Shown here: positions 1 through 6,472 of the stretch, piece after piece
Position numbering within the stretch: position 1 is the first letter of the stretch
Layout of the letters: each line of letters opens with the position of its first letter
NCBI GenBank assembly: GCA_007128495.1
Contig: SKXH01000131.1
Coordinates: 1 to 9,049 of the forward strand
Direction: 5' to 3'
Origin: Bacteroidota bacterium
GTDB taxonomy: Bacteria > Bacteroidota > Ignavibacteria > T3Sed10-11
DNA length: 9,049 bases
Notes under the pieces: generated by a model
What the model saw: the letters and a program-made list of their open reading frames with translations, nothing else
Databases searched by the model: none
What the model was told of the DNA's origin: nothing
Position numbers and translations under genes: made by a program

Positions 1-824
1 GTCTTATCACGCAGCCGACGCAATGCTTTTTCTTTGATCTGACGAACCCGTTCACGGGTTAAACTGAACCGCTCACCGATTTCCTCAAGCGTGAGCGAGT
101 GTTCCAGATCCAGTCCGAAGTACAACCGGATGATCTCCGCCTCACGGTCGGAGAGGGTTGAAAGTGCCCGGCGTACTTCTTGCTTCAGCGATTCTTTCAT
201 CAAGGTGTTATCGGGCGACGGCTGCCGATCGTCGTGAATGACATCGAGCAGACGGTTATCTTCGCCCTGTGCAAACGGCGCATCCATCGAAAGATGCCGA
301 CCGGAAATCTTCAACGTATCGGCAACTTCGAACGCCGACATATCGAGCTCTTCTGCAAGTTCGCTTGCGCTCGGCTCGCGCTCAAACTCCTGCTCGAGAG
401 CGGAGAACGCCTTCCCGATCTTATTCAATGCTCCCACACGGTTAAGCGGGAGGCGTACAATCCGGGATTGCTCTGCCAGTGCCTGGAGGATAGACTGCCT
501 GATCCACCAGACAGCGTAGGAAATAAACTTAAATCCGCGGGTCTCGTCGAACCGTTTTGCTGCCTTGATCAATCCCAGATTCCCCTCATTGATAAGGTCA
601 CCGAGCGACAAACCCTGATTCTGATATTGCTTTGCAACACTAACCACGAAACGCAGATTCGCCTTAGTCAATTTCTCCAGCGCTATCTGGTCTCCTTTTT
701 TAATTCGCCTGGCCAGTTCGATCTCCTCGTCCGGTTTTAGGAGATCCACCTTTCCGATTTCCTGAAGGTATTTCTCAAGCGACTGGCTTTCGCGGTTAGT
801 GTATTGCTTCGTTATTTTCACCAT
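1..824 (-). CDS. sigA: Primary-type RNA polymerase sigma factor SigA/RpoD, 3' end cut by the window
   Basis: This is a sigma-70 family factor that directs RNA polymerase to housekeeping promoters. The frame stays open from an ATG at 824 to the window edge, giving 274 residues. Region 1.2 is near residues 12-45. Region 2 includes TRGFKFISYAVWWIRQS (about 95-111), the -10 recognition and melting segment. Region 3 follows, and region 4 ends in the helix-turn-helix LTRERVRQIKEKALRRLR (from about 255). There is no region 1.1 and no large non-conserved insert. Bacteroidota/Chlorobiota primary sigmas of about 285-290 residues look like this, so probably only a dozen or so residues are missing. GAGGTG sits just upstream of the ATG (829-834) and supports the start; the ATG at 828 is in another frame. 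The gene lies 62 nt after the second BMC vertex gene and could be read through from it or have its own promoter. A group 2 paralogue (RpoS-like) is possible but less likely given the strong region 2 match. Confidence 0.95.
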   Translation of the reverse strand, partial: MVKITKQYTNRESQSLEKYLQEIGKVDLLKPDEEIELARRIKKGDQIALEKLTKANLRFVVSVAKQYQNQGLSLGDLINEGNLGLIKAAKRFDETRGFKFISYAVWWIRQSILQALAEQSRIVRLPLNRVGALNKIGKAFSALEQEFEREPSASELAEELDMSAFEVADTLKISGRHLSMDAPFAQGEDNRLLDVIHDDRQPSPDNTLMKESLKQEVRRALSTLSDREAEIIRLYFGLDLEHSLTLEEIGERFSLTRERVRQIKEKALRRLRDK

Positions 825-848
825 CCATCACCTCGTTATTTTAACCAA

Positions 849-877
849 TTTGTAGCTATCTAAAGTATTAATAACAA
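849..877 (-). promoter_or_regulatory. Possible sigma-70 promoter for sigA
   Basis: In the 62-nt gap before sigA, read on the minus strand, TTGTTA (872-877) and TACAAA (849-854) are separated by 17 nt. Each box matches four of six consensus bases. Transcription would begin near 842 and leave a short leader carrying the GAGGTG ribosome site. AT-rich gaps give such matches by chance, so this is tentative. The -35 box lies inside a small palindrome at 871-883. Confidence 0.3.
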
Positions 878-886
878 TGTTATATC

Positions 887-1168
887 TTACATAGTTTCAA
901 TGACTTCGGGATCGATCCTGTCGACGATTCCGATAATCGCCGCATCGACCGGAGCGAAGCTATCGGGAAGCGGTATTGTTGCCTCACGTGCCGTAACGTA
1001 GCATACCGTCTCACCGCTGCCTGCTCCCACAGTGTCAACGGCAATGATCGGTGCTCCCGTGGAAGCACGGCTTGAATCGACCGGCTGCACGAGCAGCATT
1101 TTCAGCTTTTCGAGCGCCGGGTTCTTCCGGGTCGCCCAGATCGTTCCGATGACTTTGCCGAAGAACAT
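887..1168 (-). CDS. EutN/CcmL-type microcompartment vertex protein (BMC-P), second copy
   Basis: This 93-residue protein belongs to the EutN/CcmL/PduN family (Pfam EutN_CcmL). These proteins form pentamers that cap the vertices of bacterial microcompartment shells. The family pattern is clear: an N-terminal GKVIGTIWATRK (4-15), a core AVDTVGAGSGE (43-53), and a C-terminal PVDAAIIGIVD (73-83). The length of about 90 residues is normal. It is a paralogue of the gene just upstream (1204-1473), with matching motifs at matching positions, but has a slightly longer loop before PVDAA and a longer C-terminus (EVIETM). The ATG at 1168 is the natural start because the family begins M-x-x-GKV, although no clear Shine-Dalgarno precedes it; the 35-nt gap to the previous gene suggests cotranscription. 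No hexameric shell gene is visible in the window. The shell type cannot be told from this gene alone. Confidence 0.92.
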   Translation of the reverse strand: MFFGKVIGTIWATRKNPALEKLKMLLVQPVDSSRASTGAPIIAVDTVGAGSGETVCYVTAREATIPLPDSFAPVDAAIIGIVDRIDPEVIETM

Positions 1169-1203
1169 AGGTAGTATACGTTAAATGTATAGTATTGTTA
1201 CTT

Positions 1204-1473
1204 CTAATCGGTCAGGTCGAGTTTATCGACAATTGCCATAATAACGGCATCGACCGGTTTATTTTTCGTTACCTCCGTCTGACGGGCGGAACTTCCGCTT
1301 GCTACCAGCACTACCTCTCCGACCCCCGCCCCCACACTATCGACCGCCACGACATATTGATCCTTCAGACGATACTCAAGATCGATGTGACGAACAATAA
1401 GAAATTTCATACCGGTGAGGTTTTCATCTTTCCGTGTCGCCCAGACCGTTCCGATAACTTTTCCGAGAACCAA
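1204..1473 (-). CDS. EutN/CcmL-type microcompartment vertex protein (BMC-P), first copy
   Basis: This 89-residue protein is of the EutN/CcmL pentamer family, a vertex cap of microcompartment shells. It shows GKVIGTVWATRKDE (4-17), AVDSVGAGVGEVVLV (43-57), the family's SSAR turn (61-64) and PVDAVIMAIVD (73-83). It starts with TTG at 1471-1473. The family's N-terminus falls exactly there, and AGGA lies 9 nt upstream (1483-1486), so I accept this rare start. The gap to the deoB stop is only 16 nt, which places the gene in the same transcript as phosphopentomutase. Together with its neighbour at 887-1168 it forms a tandem pair of divergent paralogues. Microcompartment loci often carry several distinct pentamer genes, so a pair need not be redundant. 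An EutN-fold protein with a non-shell role remains possible, because no BMC-H or BMC-T gene is in view. Confidence 0.92.
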   Translation of the reverse strand: MVLGKVIGTVWATRKDENLTGMKFLIVRHIDLEYRLKDQYVVAVDSVGAGVGEVVLVASGSSARQTEVTKNKPVDAVIMAIVDKLDLTD

Positions 1474-1489
1474 TGTATTTTTTCCTGTA

Positions 1490-2686
1490 TTAGACTACTT
1501 TTTGAAATTCGCTATAAAAACTTTCTCCGTCCATCCGACTTCGAACGTCCGGCGGAAGCGAGAAATATTCGGCATACGTTTGCGCTATATCGGCAAAAGT
1601 AGCGCGTACTCCCACATCCCTTCCTTCCGTCATCCCCTTAATATACGCAAGTAAAAAAGCATACTCGCGTGAATGATCGCTGCCCGGAGTTGTCGGATCG
1701 TTGCCATGATCGCTCGTTACAATGAGCAGATCATCGTCACACAACGCTCCCATTATTGCCGGCACCGCCTTGTCGAATTCTTCCAGTGCGCGGGCGAATC
1801 CATCGGGATCGTTCCGGTGGCCATATTCCTGATCGAAATCGACAAGATTTGTAAACACGAATCCGCCGTCGAGATTCCTGACGGTATCGATCAATTTTTC
1901 GATCCCTATTGTATTATTTTTCGTATGAACATATTTCTGAATGCCGCGGCCTGCAAACAAGTTATCGACCTTTCCGATCGTCATTGTGAAAACATTGTGA
2001 TCGGTGAGATTATCGAGCAATGTTTTCCGCGGCGGTTCGAAAGAGAAATCTTTTCTGTTGTCTGTTCGTTCGAACGCGCCGGGCTCGCCGACAAACGGCC
2101 GGGCGATTACCCTGCTCACAGCGTGGTCGCCGGTCATTATCTCATACCGTGCGATCTCACACCATTCATATAAACGTTCAAGAGGTACAATATGTTCGTG
2201 AGCCGCAACCTGAAAAACCGGATCGGCCGATGTGTACACGATCGGATAACCGGTTTCCATATGTTCTTTTCCCAAACGGGAAATGATCTCCGTACCGGAT
2301 GCCGGCTCGTTACCGAGTATTCCGCCGCACCCTGTACGGTCAATAAACTCCTGCACAATATCATCCGGAAAACCTCCGGGATACAACGGAAAGGGTTTTT
2401 CGGTTATGATGCCCGCTATCTCCCAGTGTCCGGTGGTGCTGTCTTTCCCTGCCGATTGTTCATTGAGCTTCCCGTAAAACGCACCGGGATTATCGGCCGG
2501 CGGCACACCGCGAACCGGAACAATATTTCCCAGTCCGAGTTGCTGCAGGTTCGGAAGAGAAAGTCCGCCCACCGCTTCAGCGACATTCGGAAGCGTCGCA
2601 CTTCCGCTGTCGCCATAAGCATCTGCGTCGGGGAGTTCACCGACTCCCACGCCATCGAGGATAACGAGGAAGCAGCGTTTCATCAT
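1490..2686 (-). CDS. deoB: Phosphopentomutase (phosphodeoxyribomutase)
   Basis: This enzyme interconverts (deoxy)ribose 1-phosphate and (deoxy)ribose 5-phosphate, linking nucleoside phosphorolysis to the pentose phosphate pathway and to deoxyribose-5-phosphate aldolase. The 398 residues match the family's usual length, about 390-400. It is an alkaline-phosphatase-superfamily metalloenzyme. Visible site residues are D11 in ILDGVG, the nucleophile threonine in KDSTTGHWE (T84/T85), D155 in TSADP, D285 and H290 in VDFDQEYGH, D326-H327 in SDHGND, and H338 in PGSDHSRE. All correspond to the dinuclear manganese site known from Bacillus DeoB. The family's cap domain lies between about 100 and 220. 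The start ATG (2684-2686) overlaps the stop of the upstream small gene as TAATG and is followed by a second ATG. There is no obvious Shine-Dalgarno, so coupled re-initiation is likely. The two vertex-protein genes follow within 16 nt, the most notable context here. Confidence 0.97.
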   Translation of the reverse strand: MMKRCFLVILDGVGVGELPDADAYGDSGSATLPNVAEAVGGLSLPNLQQLGLGNIVPVRGVPPADNPGAFYGKLNEQSAGKDSTTGHWEIAGIITEKPFPLYPGGFPDDIVQEFIDRTGCGGILGNEPASGTEIISRLGKEHMETGYPIVYTSADPVFQVAAHEHIVPLERLYEWCEIARYEIMTGDHAVSRVIARPFVGEPGAFERTDNRKDFSFEPPRKTLLDNLTDHNVFTMTIGKVDNLFAGRGIQKYVHTKNNTIGIEKLIDTVRNLDGGFVFTNLVDFDQEYGHRNDPDGFARALEEFDKAVPAIMGALCDDDLLIVTSDHGNDPTTPGSDHSREYAFLLAYIKGMTEGRDVGVRATFADIAQTYAEYFSLPPDVRSRMDGESFYSEFQKVV

Positions 2687-2883
2687 TAATTATATATTTG
2701 TTTTTCGTTGCATTTACAAACGCGGATATGGCGCTCACCAAATTTATATGCGCCTGTTTTTTCGGATTTCTCAGCAGCTACGTGGAGAAAAAATGAATAC
2801 TCGGTTTCACACTTCGGACAGATGAGTTTTGATCTTCTCTGCCCCTTCGTTACTTTGTCAGCAAAAGTTTGCTTTTTTGCCAT
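2686..2883 (-). CDS. Small basic protein with a CxxC...CxC possible zinc site, function unknown
   Basis: The 65-residue product is Lys/Arg-rich at its N-terminus (MAKKQTFADK...KGQRRSK). It carries CPKC (22-25) and CKC (56-58), spaced to form a small zinc ribbon or similar four-Cys site. No membrane segment or signal peptide is visible. GGAG (2889-2892) sits 5 nt before the ATG, so translation is well supported. The stop overlaps the deoB start by one base (TAATG), tying expression of the two genes. The segment SEKTGAYKF recalls a KSPKTGAY-type stretch in very short Bacteroidota proteins annotated as DUF4295, whose N-terminus is also MAKK. That resemblance is from memory and concerns only part of the protein. 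Small zinc-ribbon ribosomal proteins such as L33 share the size and basic start, but the cysteine pattern does not fit L33. I do not assign a function. Confidence 0.8.
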   Translation of the reverse strand: MAKKQTFADKVTKGQRRSKLICPKCETEYSFFLHVAAEKSEKTGAYKFGERHIRVCKCNEKQIYN

Positions 2884-2920
2884 ATCATCTCCATTCTTTA
2901 ACAGTTATACTAATTTTAAC

Positions 2921-4840
2921 TTAATACACACGAACAATATTACCGCCGTTTTCAACTGCTTTTTGCAATGCAGCAACAGTGTGCTGCGAAAGTTCGACAA
3001 ACTGCATATCATCGGTCAATCCGCACACGCCGGAACTAATCGTGATCGATGTCGTTTTATCGTTCAACGTCAAGACCTGACTTGCAAAATTCTTCCGTAT
3101 CTTTTCGGCCCACAAATAACCTTCATCGGCTGTTGTATTTAATAACGAGACGCCGAATTTATTATAATCGAGCCGTCCGAGGAGATCATATTGCCGCACG
3201 GAATTTTTCAGGAATTGAGCCAAAGCATAGATCGCATTGTCCAATCCTTCCTTGCCATACCGGTCGATCAATTGCTGCATATTATCGATCGAAAATATAG
3301 CGTACGTTAGATCGAGACCGAAATCATCAGCGCGCTTAATTTCTTCCTTAAGCCGCAGTTCGAAGTAATTCTTTTTTAACAAGCCGGTTGTATCGTCGAT
3401 AATTACATACTTTTGAACCAACTCAGACATATAAAGAATTTCCAATGCCGAGGCGGCGTTTTCGACCAGCCGGTAGAGTACTTCGATATCGCGAGCGGAA
3501 TACGCCGAACGTTCCCGCCGTTCAATACTAACAGTACCGTAACACTTTTTAAACGAGCTGATCGGAGCAAGTAATATAGATCCGTTACTGTCTATTTTTT
3601 CCTCTCTGTTGAACCGCGGTATCGTCACCGTTGAAAGATCGTCGACCAGCAAGTGCTTATTCGAATCGAGTACCGCACCGGCCAGACTGTTATCCACCTC
3701 GATTACCTGATGGGGAGCGATATAGGTCCCGTCCTGTGCAATATCGACGTGGTACACTACCCAGGCACGTTTGTCATCATTGAACATCGTAATGGCTAAA
3801 TAATCATACCCGATCAATCGTTTCGTCTGTTCAATAAGCGCCTGGACGATAGTGCGGAGCTCCAACTGTTCGCGCATTGTCTCGTGCATCTTGCGAATAG
3901 ACAGGACAAGCTCCGAATCAACCAGCAGATCATATTTCTCGGTATGACTTTTAATCAGCGCTGCCAGCAATTTCGTAAATTGACTCAGCAGCGTAAGTGT
4001 TTCCGATCCGAATGCATCTTCGGCTTTACTGTCTATTGCAAGCACACCGACAACGGCTTTTTCTCCATCCCGTCCCTGATAGTGAACAGGTACACCTATA
4101 AATGATTTCACAAAATCAATGTCGGTGTAATAGCGGAGAACATCCCGTTCCGATCCCGGACTAATATGAGATATAAATTCCGGTTTACCGTTACGTGCGA
4201 TCTGACTCACCACATCATTTTCGAGCGGGAGTTTACGGTCGGACACGAGATTATGACTGTCGCTTGCTCTCCCCTGAAAAACAAGTTCTTGTTTATCGAA
4301 GTTAGTCCAGAAAAATGCCACCGTATGCGCGATCAACGATTCCTTGATCGCAGCAAGAACTTTACCGAGTAAAAACTCAAATTCACTACGGGGTTCACTA
4401 CTGCTCGGGAAGTTTTCTGATTCAAGATCAAAAAACTGCGTCAGGTGCGCTTCGGTGAGGCGTGTTTTCTCCCCCGCTTGTTTCGTTTTCTCCGTACCGG
4501 GCATTTCACTTATTCCTGCTCCCTTGTTGCCGGGTCGATAGTCGGCAGCAACATCTTCGGTCTCTCTCTTCGGGCCGGCGTTTTCATACTCCAGTGTTTC
4601 GTCGGTTCTGTCTATCGTTTTATGATGTATACCATCCGGAGTCATCCGCGCAGCAACTGAAAAATAGACATAGCCCCACAAACCGACAGAGATGAGAATG
4701 ACCGCTGTTATTATAATTGCCGACCCGCTATATATACCGATAATTAATAAAACGGCGCCCAATGCAACAAGAAGACCTTCTTTTACAGTAAGGGCGTTCA
4801 GCACAGCTTTGATGGTGGTGTTTCCGGATGATACCGCCAT
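2921..4840 (-). CDS. Membrane-anchored tandem-GAF protein with a degenerate GGDEF domain
   Basis: This is a signalling-type protein of about 639 residues. Two hydrophobic helices lie near residues 22-37 and 40-62, followed by a charged, probably disordered linker to about 145. Then come two GAF-like domains (about 150-298 and 325-470) and a C-terminal diguanylate-cyclase-fold domain (about 480-639) that opens with DDTTGLLKKNYFE. The GGDEF signature is replaced by DYNKF (558-562, in GRLDYNKFGV). The metal-site DxD motif reads SID (517-519), and the usual ND and GHxxGD read ID and GKEGLD. Cyclic-di-GMP synthesis is therefore unlikely. A role as a ligand-sensing or GTP/c-di-GMP-binding scaffold is inference. 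GAF domains usually bind small molecules or light-sensing cofactors, but the ligand cannot be read here. The ATG at 4840 is preferred over an in-frame TTG at 4846; neither has a good Shine-Dalgarno. The gene begins a new transcription unit after an AT-rich gap, with the small Cys protein 37 nt downstream. Confidence 0.88.
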   Translation of the reverse strand: MAVSSGNTTIKAVLNALTVKEGLLVALGAVLLIIGIYSGSAIIITAVILISVGLWGYVYFSVAARMTPDGIHHKTIDRTDETLEYENAGPKRETEDVAADYRPGNKGAGISEMPGTEKTKQAGEKTRLTEAHLTQFFDLESENFPSSSEPRSEFEFLLGKVLAAIKESLIAHTVAFFWTNFDKQELVFQGRASDSHNLVSDRKLPLENDVVSQIARNGKPEFISHISPGSERDVLRYYTDIDFVKSFIGVPVHYQGRDGEKAVVGVLAIDSKAEDAFGSETLTLLSQFTKLLAALIKSHTEKYDLLVDSELVLSIRKMHETMREQLELRTIVQALIEQTKRLIGYDYLAITMFNDDKRAWVVYHVDIAQDGTYIAPHQVIEVDNSLAGAVLDSNKHLLVDDLSTVTIPRFNREEKIDSNGSILLAPISSFKKCYGTVSIERRERSAYSARDIEVLYRLVENAASALEILYMSELVQKYVIIDDTTGLLKKNYFELRLKEEIKRADDFGLDLTYAIFSIDNMQQLIDRYGKEGLDNAIYALAQFLKNSVRQYDLLGRLDYNKFGVSLLNTTADEGYLWAEKIRKNFASQVLTLNDKTTSITISSGVCGLTDDMQFVELSQHTVAALQKAVENGGNIVRVY

Positions 4841-4882
4841 GCGCAAGAGCTTTCAAAGTGTCATAATATGCTAAAATGTTGT

Positions 4883-4911
4883 AATGTAATAAAATAAATA
4901 CAATTAATCAA
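4883..4911 (-). promoter_or_regulatory. Possible sigma-70 promoter for the GAF/degenerate-GGDEF transcription unit
   Basis: The gap between ndk and the GAF protein gene is about 190 nt. Apart from the palindrome next to ndk it is strongly AT-rich. On the minus strand TTGATT (4906-4911) and TACATT (4883-4888) are separated by exactly 17 nt, each with four of six consensus bases. Transcription would start near 4876, about 35 nt before the ATG. The position after a hairpin and before a new gene set supports a promoter here, but the exact boxes are uncertain in such AT-rich sequence. Confidence 0.35.
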
Positions 4912-4988
4912 GTAAAAATTTAACATACAAGAAAAAGAAGGGCTATTTTGAATCAATACAGGCAATAAATAAAGATTTGCTGAATTAT

Positions 4989-5021
4989 AGACCTGACAGG
5001 TTTCGAAAACCTGTCAGGTCT
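4989..5021 (-). repeat. 33-nt palindromic element after ndk, possible terminator or dispersed repeat
   Basis: Two 15-nt arms (4989-5003 and 5007-5021) are exact reverse complements around a 3-nt centre (cga). Arms of this length are far beyond chance. The element lies 13 nt after the ndk stop and so could form a hairpin at the end of the purS-ndk transcript. No run of T follows on either strand, so it is not a standard rho-independent terminator. It may instead protect the 3' end of the mRNA or act with Rho. From memory, closely similar palindromes built on ACCTGACAGG/CCTGTCAGGT occur in many copies between genes in FCB-group genomes, which would make it a dispersed repeat. I cannot test that here. 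The sequence itself is nearly strand-symmetric. Confidence 0.8.
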
Positions 5022-5034
5022 CTTCTAAGGTACT

Positions 5035-5466
5035 TTACGCGTGCATCTGCACTAATTCGTTTTCGGGGAAGAAATACGATATCTCGATTTTACCGTTCTC
5101 AACAGAATCGGATCCGTGAACGATATTTTCACCTTTGTTATCGGCATATAATTTCCGAACAGTTCCTTCATCCGCTTCTGCCGGATCGGTCGCTCCGATG
5201 AGCTTGCGGAAATCCTCTATTGCATTATCCTTCTCAAGCACGATCGGAACGCATGGGCCGGAACTCATAAAGTTTGTTAAATCCTCAAAGAATGGCCGGC
5301 CTCGGTGAACTTCATAAAATCCCTCCGCCCCCTGCTTGGAGAGCCGAACCATTTTTAAAGATACGATCCTGAAGCCGCCCTCCTGAATATGTTTGATAAC
5401 TGTTCCGATAAGATCTTTCCGGACACAATCCGGTTTTAATATTGCAAGCGTTCTTTCTTTCGCCAT
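5035..5466 (-). CDS. ndk: Nucleoside diphosphate kinase
   Basis: This enzyme transfers the gamma-phosphate between nucleoside di- and triphosphates by a phospho-histidine ping-pong mechanism and balances NTP and dNTP pools in the cytoplasm. The 143-residue product is full length for a bacterial NDK. It begins ERTLAILKPD, the family's N-terminal signature. It carries HRGRPFFEDL (54-63) and the active-site segment ENIVHGSDS (113-121), with H117 as the catalytic histidine and the following Ser-Asp conserved. AAAGGA precedes the ATG at a normal distance. It follows sucD by 18 nt and is probably the last gene of the purS-ndk run, since the palindrome and an AT-rich gap come next. Succinyl-CoA synthetase and NDK are functionally related, because the first can make a nucleoside triphosphate and the second redistributes it. 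Confidence 0.98.
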   Translation of the reverse strand: MAKERTLAILKPDCVRKDLIGTVIKHIQEGGFRIVSLKMVRLSKQGAEGFYEVHRGRPFFEDLTNFMSSGPCVPIVLEKDNAIEDFRKLIGATDPAEADEGTVRKLYADNKGENIVHGSDSVENGKIEISYFFPENELVQMHA

Positions 5467-5484
5467 AGTTTCCTTTCAATTCAA

Positions 5485-6435
5485 TTATTTACCAGTTTGT
5501 CGTGTTGCCGCCGCGGTCTTTGCAACTACTTTTTTCTTCGGAGCGGTCTTCTTGAGCAATCCGCGGCGCTGCATCACCTTCTTTACGGTTTCGCCAATGA
5601 GGGCGGGACTTTCAACGACACTGATGCGAGCTTTACGCATTACTTCCATTTTCTCGGTTGCCGTGCCTTTACCACCCGCGATAATAGCGCCGGCGTGTCC
5701 CATTCTGCGTCCCGGCGGCGCGGTGCGTCCGGCAATAAATCCGACAACAGGTTTTTTAACATTCTTTTTCACATACTCTGCCGCTTCTTCTTCGGCAGTA
5801 CCACCTATTTCACCGATCATCACGATGGCATCGGTGTCTTTATCCTCATTAAACAATTTCATTGCATCGATAAATTGCGTTCCGACTATCGGATCGCCGC
5901 CGATACCGATACACGTCGATTGGCCTATGCCAAGTTGTGTAAGCTGGTATACCGCTTCATAGGTAAGGGTGCCGCTCCGGGATATAACTCCCACATTACC
6001 TTTCTTATGAATAAAGCCGGGCATAATGCCGATCTTTGCCTTGCCCGGTGAAATAACACCCGGACAGTTCGGCCCGATGAGCCGGGAATTACTAGCATCG
6101 ATAGCCGTTTTTACCTTCATCATATCGCGTGTCGGGATCCCTTCGGTGATGCACACGATGAGCGGTAATCCGGCATCGACTGATTCAAGAATTGCATCGG
6201 CGGCAAAGCCGGCGGGTACAAAAATAACCGAGGCATTCGCCCCCGTTTCTTTCGCAGCATCTGCGACCGTGTTAAATACCGGAATATCCTGATGCATCAT
6301 TCCGCCTTTTCCGGGAGTAACACCTGCTACAACGTTCGTTCCGTACTCGACCATTTGTTGAGTATGAAAACTTCCTTCACTACCTGTTATTCCCTGAACT
6401 ACGAGTTTCGTCTTTTTATCAACAAGTACACTCAT
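5485..6435 (-). CDS. sucD: Succinyl-CoA synthetase alpha subunit with a basic C-terminal tail
   Basis: SucD with SucC interconverts succinyl-CoA and succinate with substrate-level phosphorylation in the TCA cycle. The N-terminal CoA-binding Rossmann domain shows VVQGITGSEGSFH (12-24) and VAGVTPGKGG (36-45). The ligase domain has IGPNCPGVISPG (120-131), RSGTLTYE (153-160) and GIGGDPIVG (177-185). The phosphohistidine is H247 in GRRMGHAGAIIAGGKG. SucD usually ends near residue 290. This one runs to 316, with an extra tail from about 294 rich in Lys and Ala (seven Lys, plus TAPKKKVV and AKTAAATR). The tail is in frame and ends in TAA 18 nt before ndk, so it is not an obvious frameshift artefact, and its role is unknown. 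sucC is not in the window. The ATG at 6435 gives the normal N-terminus; only a weak ribosome site precedes it. Confidence 0.97.
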   Translation of the reverse strand: MSVLVDKKTKLVVQGITGSEGSFHTQQMVEYGTNVVAGVTPGKGGMMHQDIPVFNTVADAAKETGANASVIFVPAGFAADAILESVDAGLPLIVCITEGIPTRDMMKVKTAIDASNSRLIGPNCPGVISPGKAKIGIMPGFIHKKGNVGVISRSGTLTYEAVYQLTQLGIGQSTCIGIGGDPIVGTQFIDAMKLFNEDKDTDAIVMIGEIGGTAEEEAAEYVKKNVKKPVVGFIAGRTAPPGRRMGHAGAIIAGGKGTATEKMEVMRKARISVVESPALIGETVKKVMQRRGLLKKTAPKKKVVAKTAAATRQTGK

Positions 6436-6472
6436 AACATTACTCGTTATTAGTTTCGGGTTAATGGATTAA

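Noticed and set aside
180..740. Long open frame on the plus strand opposite sigA
   Set aside because: It is antisense to a clear sigma factor gene, shows no recognisable domain, and is explained by the codon pattern of the minus-strand gene.
1172..1194. Imperfect hairpin between the two vertex genes
   Set aside because: The 8-nt arms have an internal mismatch and are nearly all A/T, so the stem would be very weak.
1195..2173. Plus-strand open frames of 135 and 166 codons across the vertex genes and deoB
   Set aside because: They run through conserved motifs of DeoB and EutN on the other strand and carry no domain of their own.
4989..5021. CRISPR repeat
   Set aside because: Only one copy is present, it is a full palindrome, and there are no spacers or cas genes.
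5393..6051. Two plus-strand open frames of about 185-190 codons opposite sucD and ndk
   Set aside because: Both lie antisense to strongly conserved enzymes. The hydrophobic, Ser/Ala/Phe-rich products are typical shadows of Gly/Ala/Lys-rich coding sequence.
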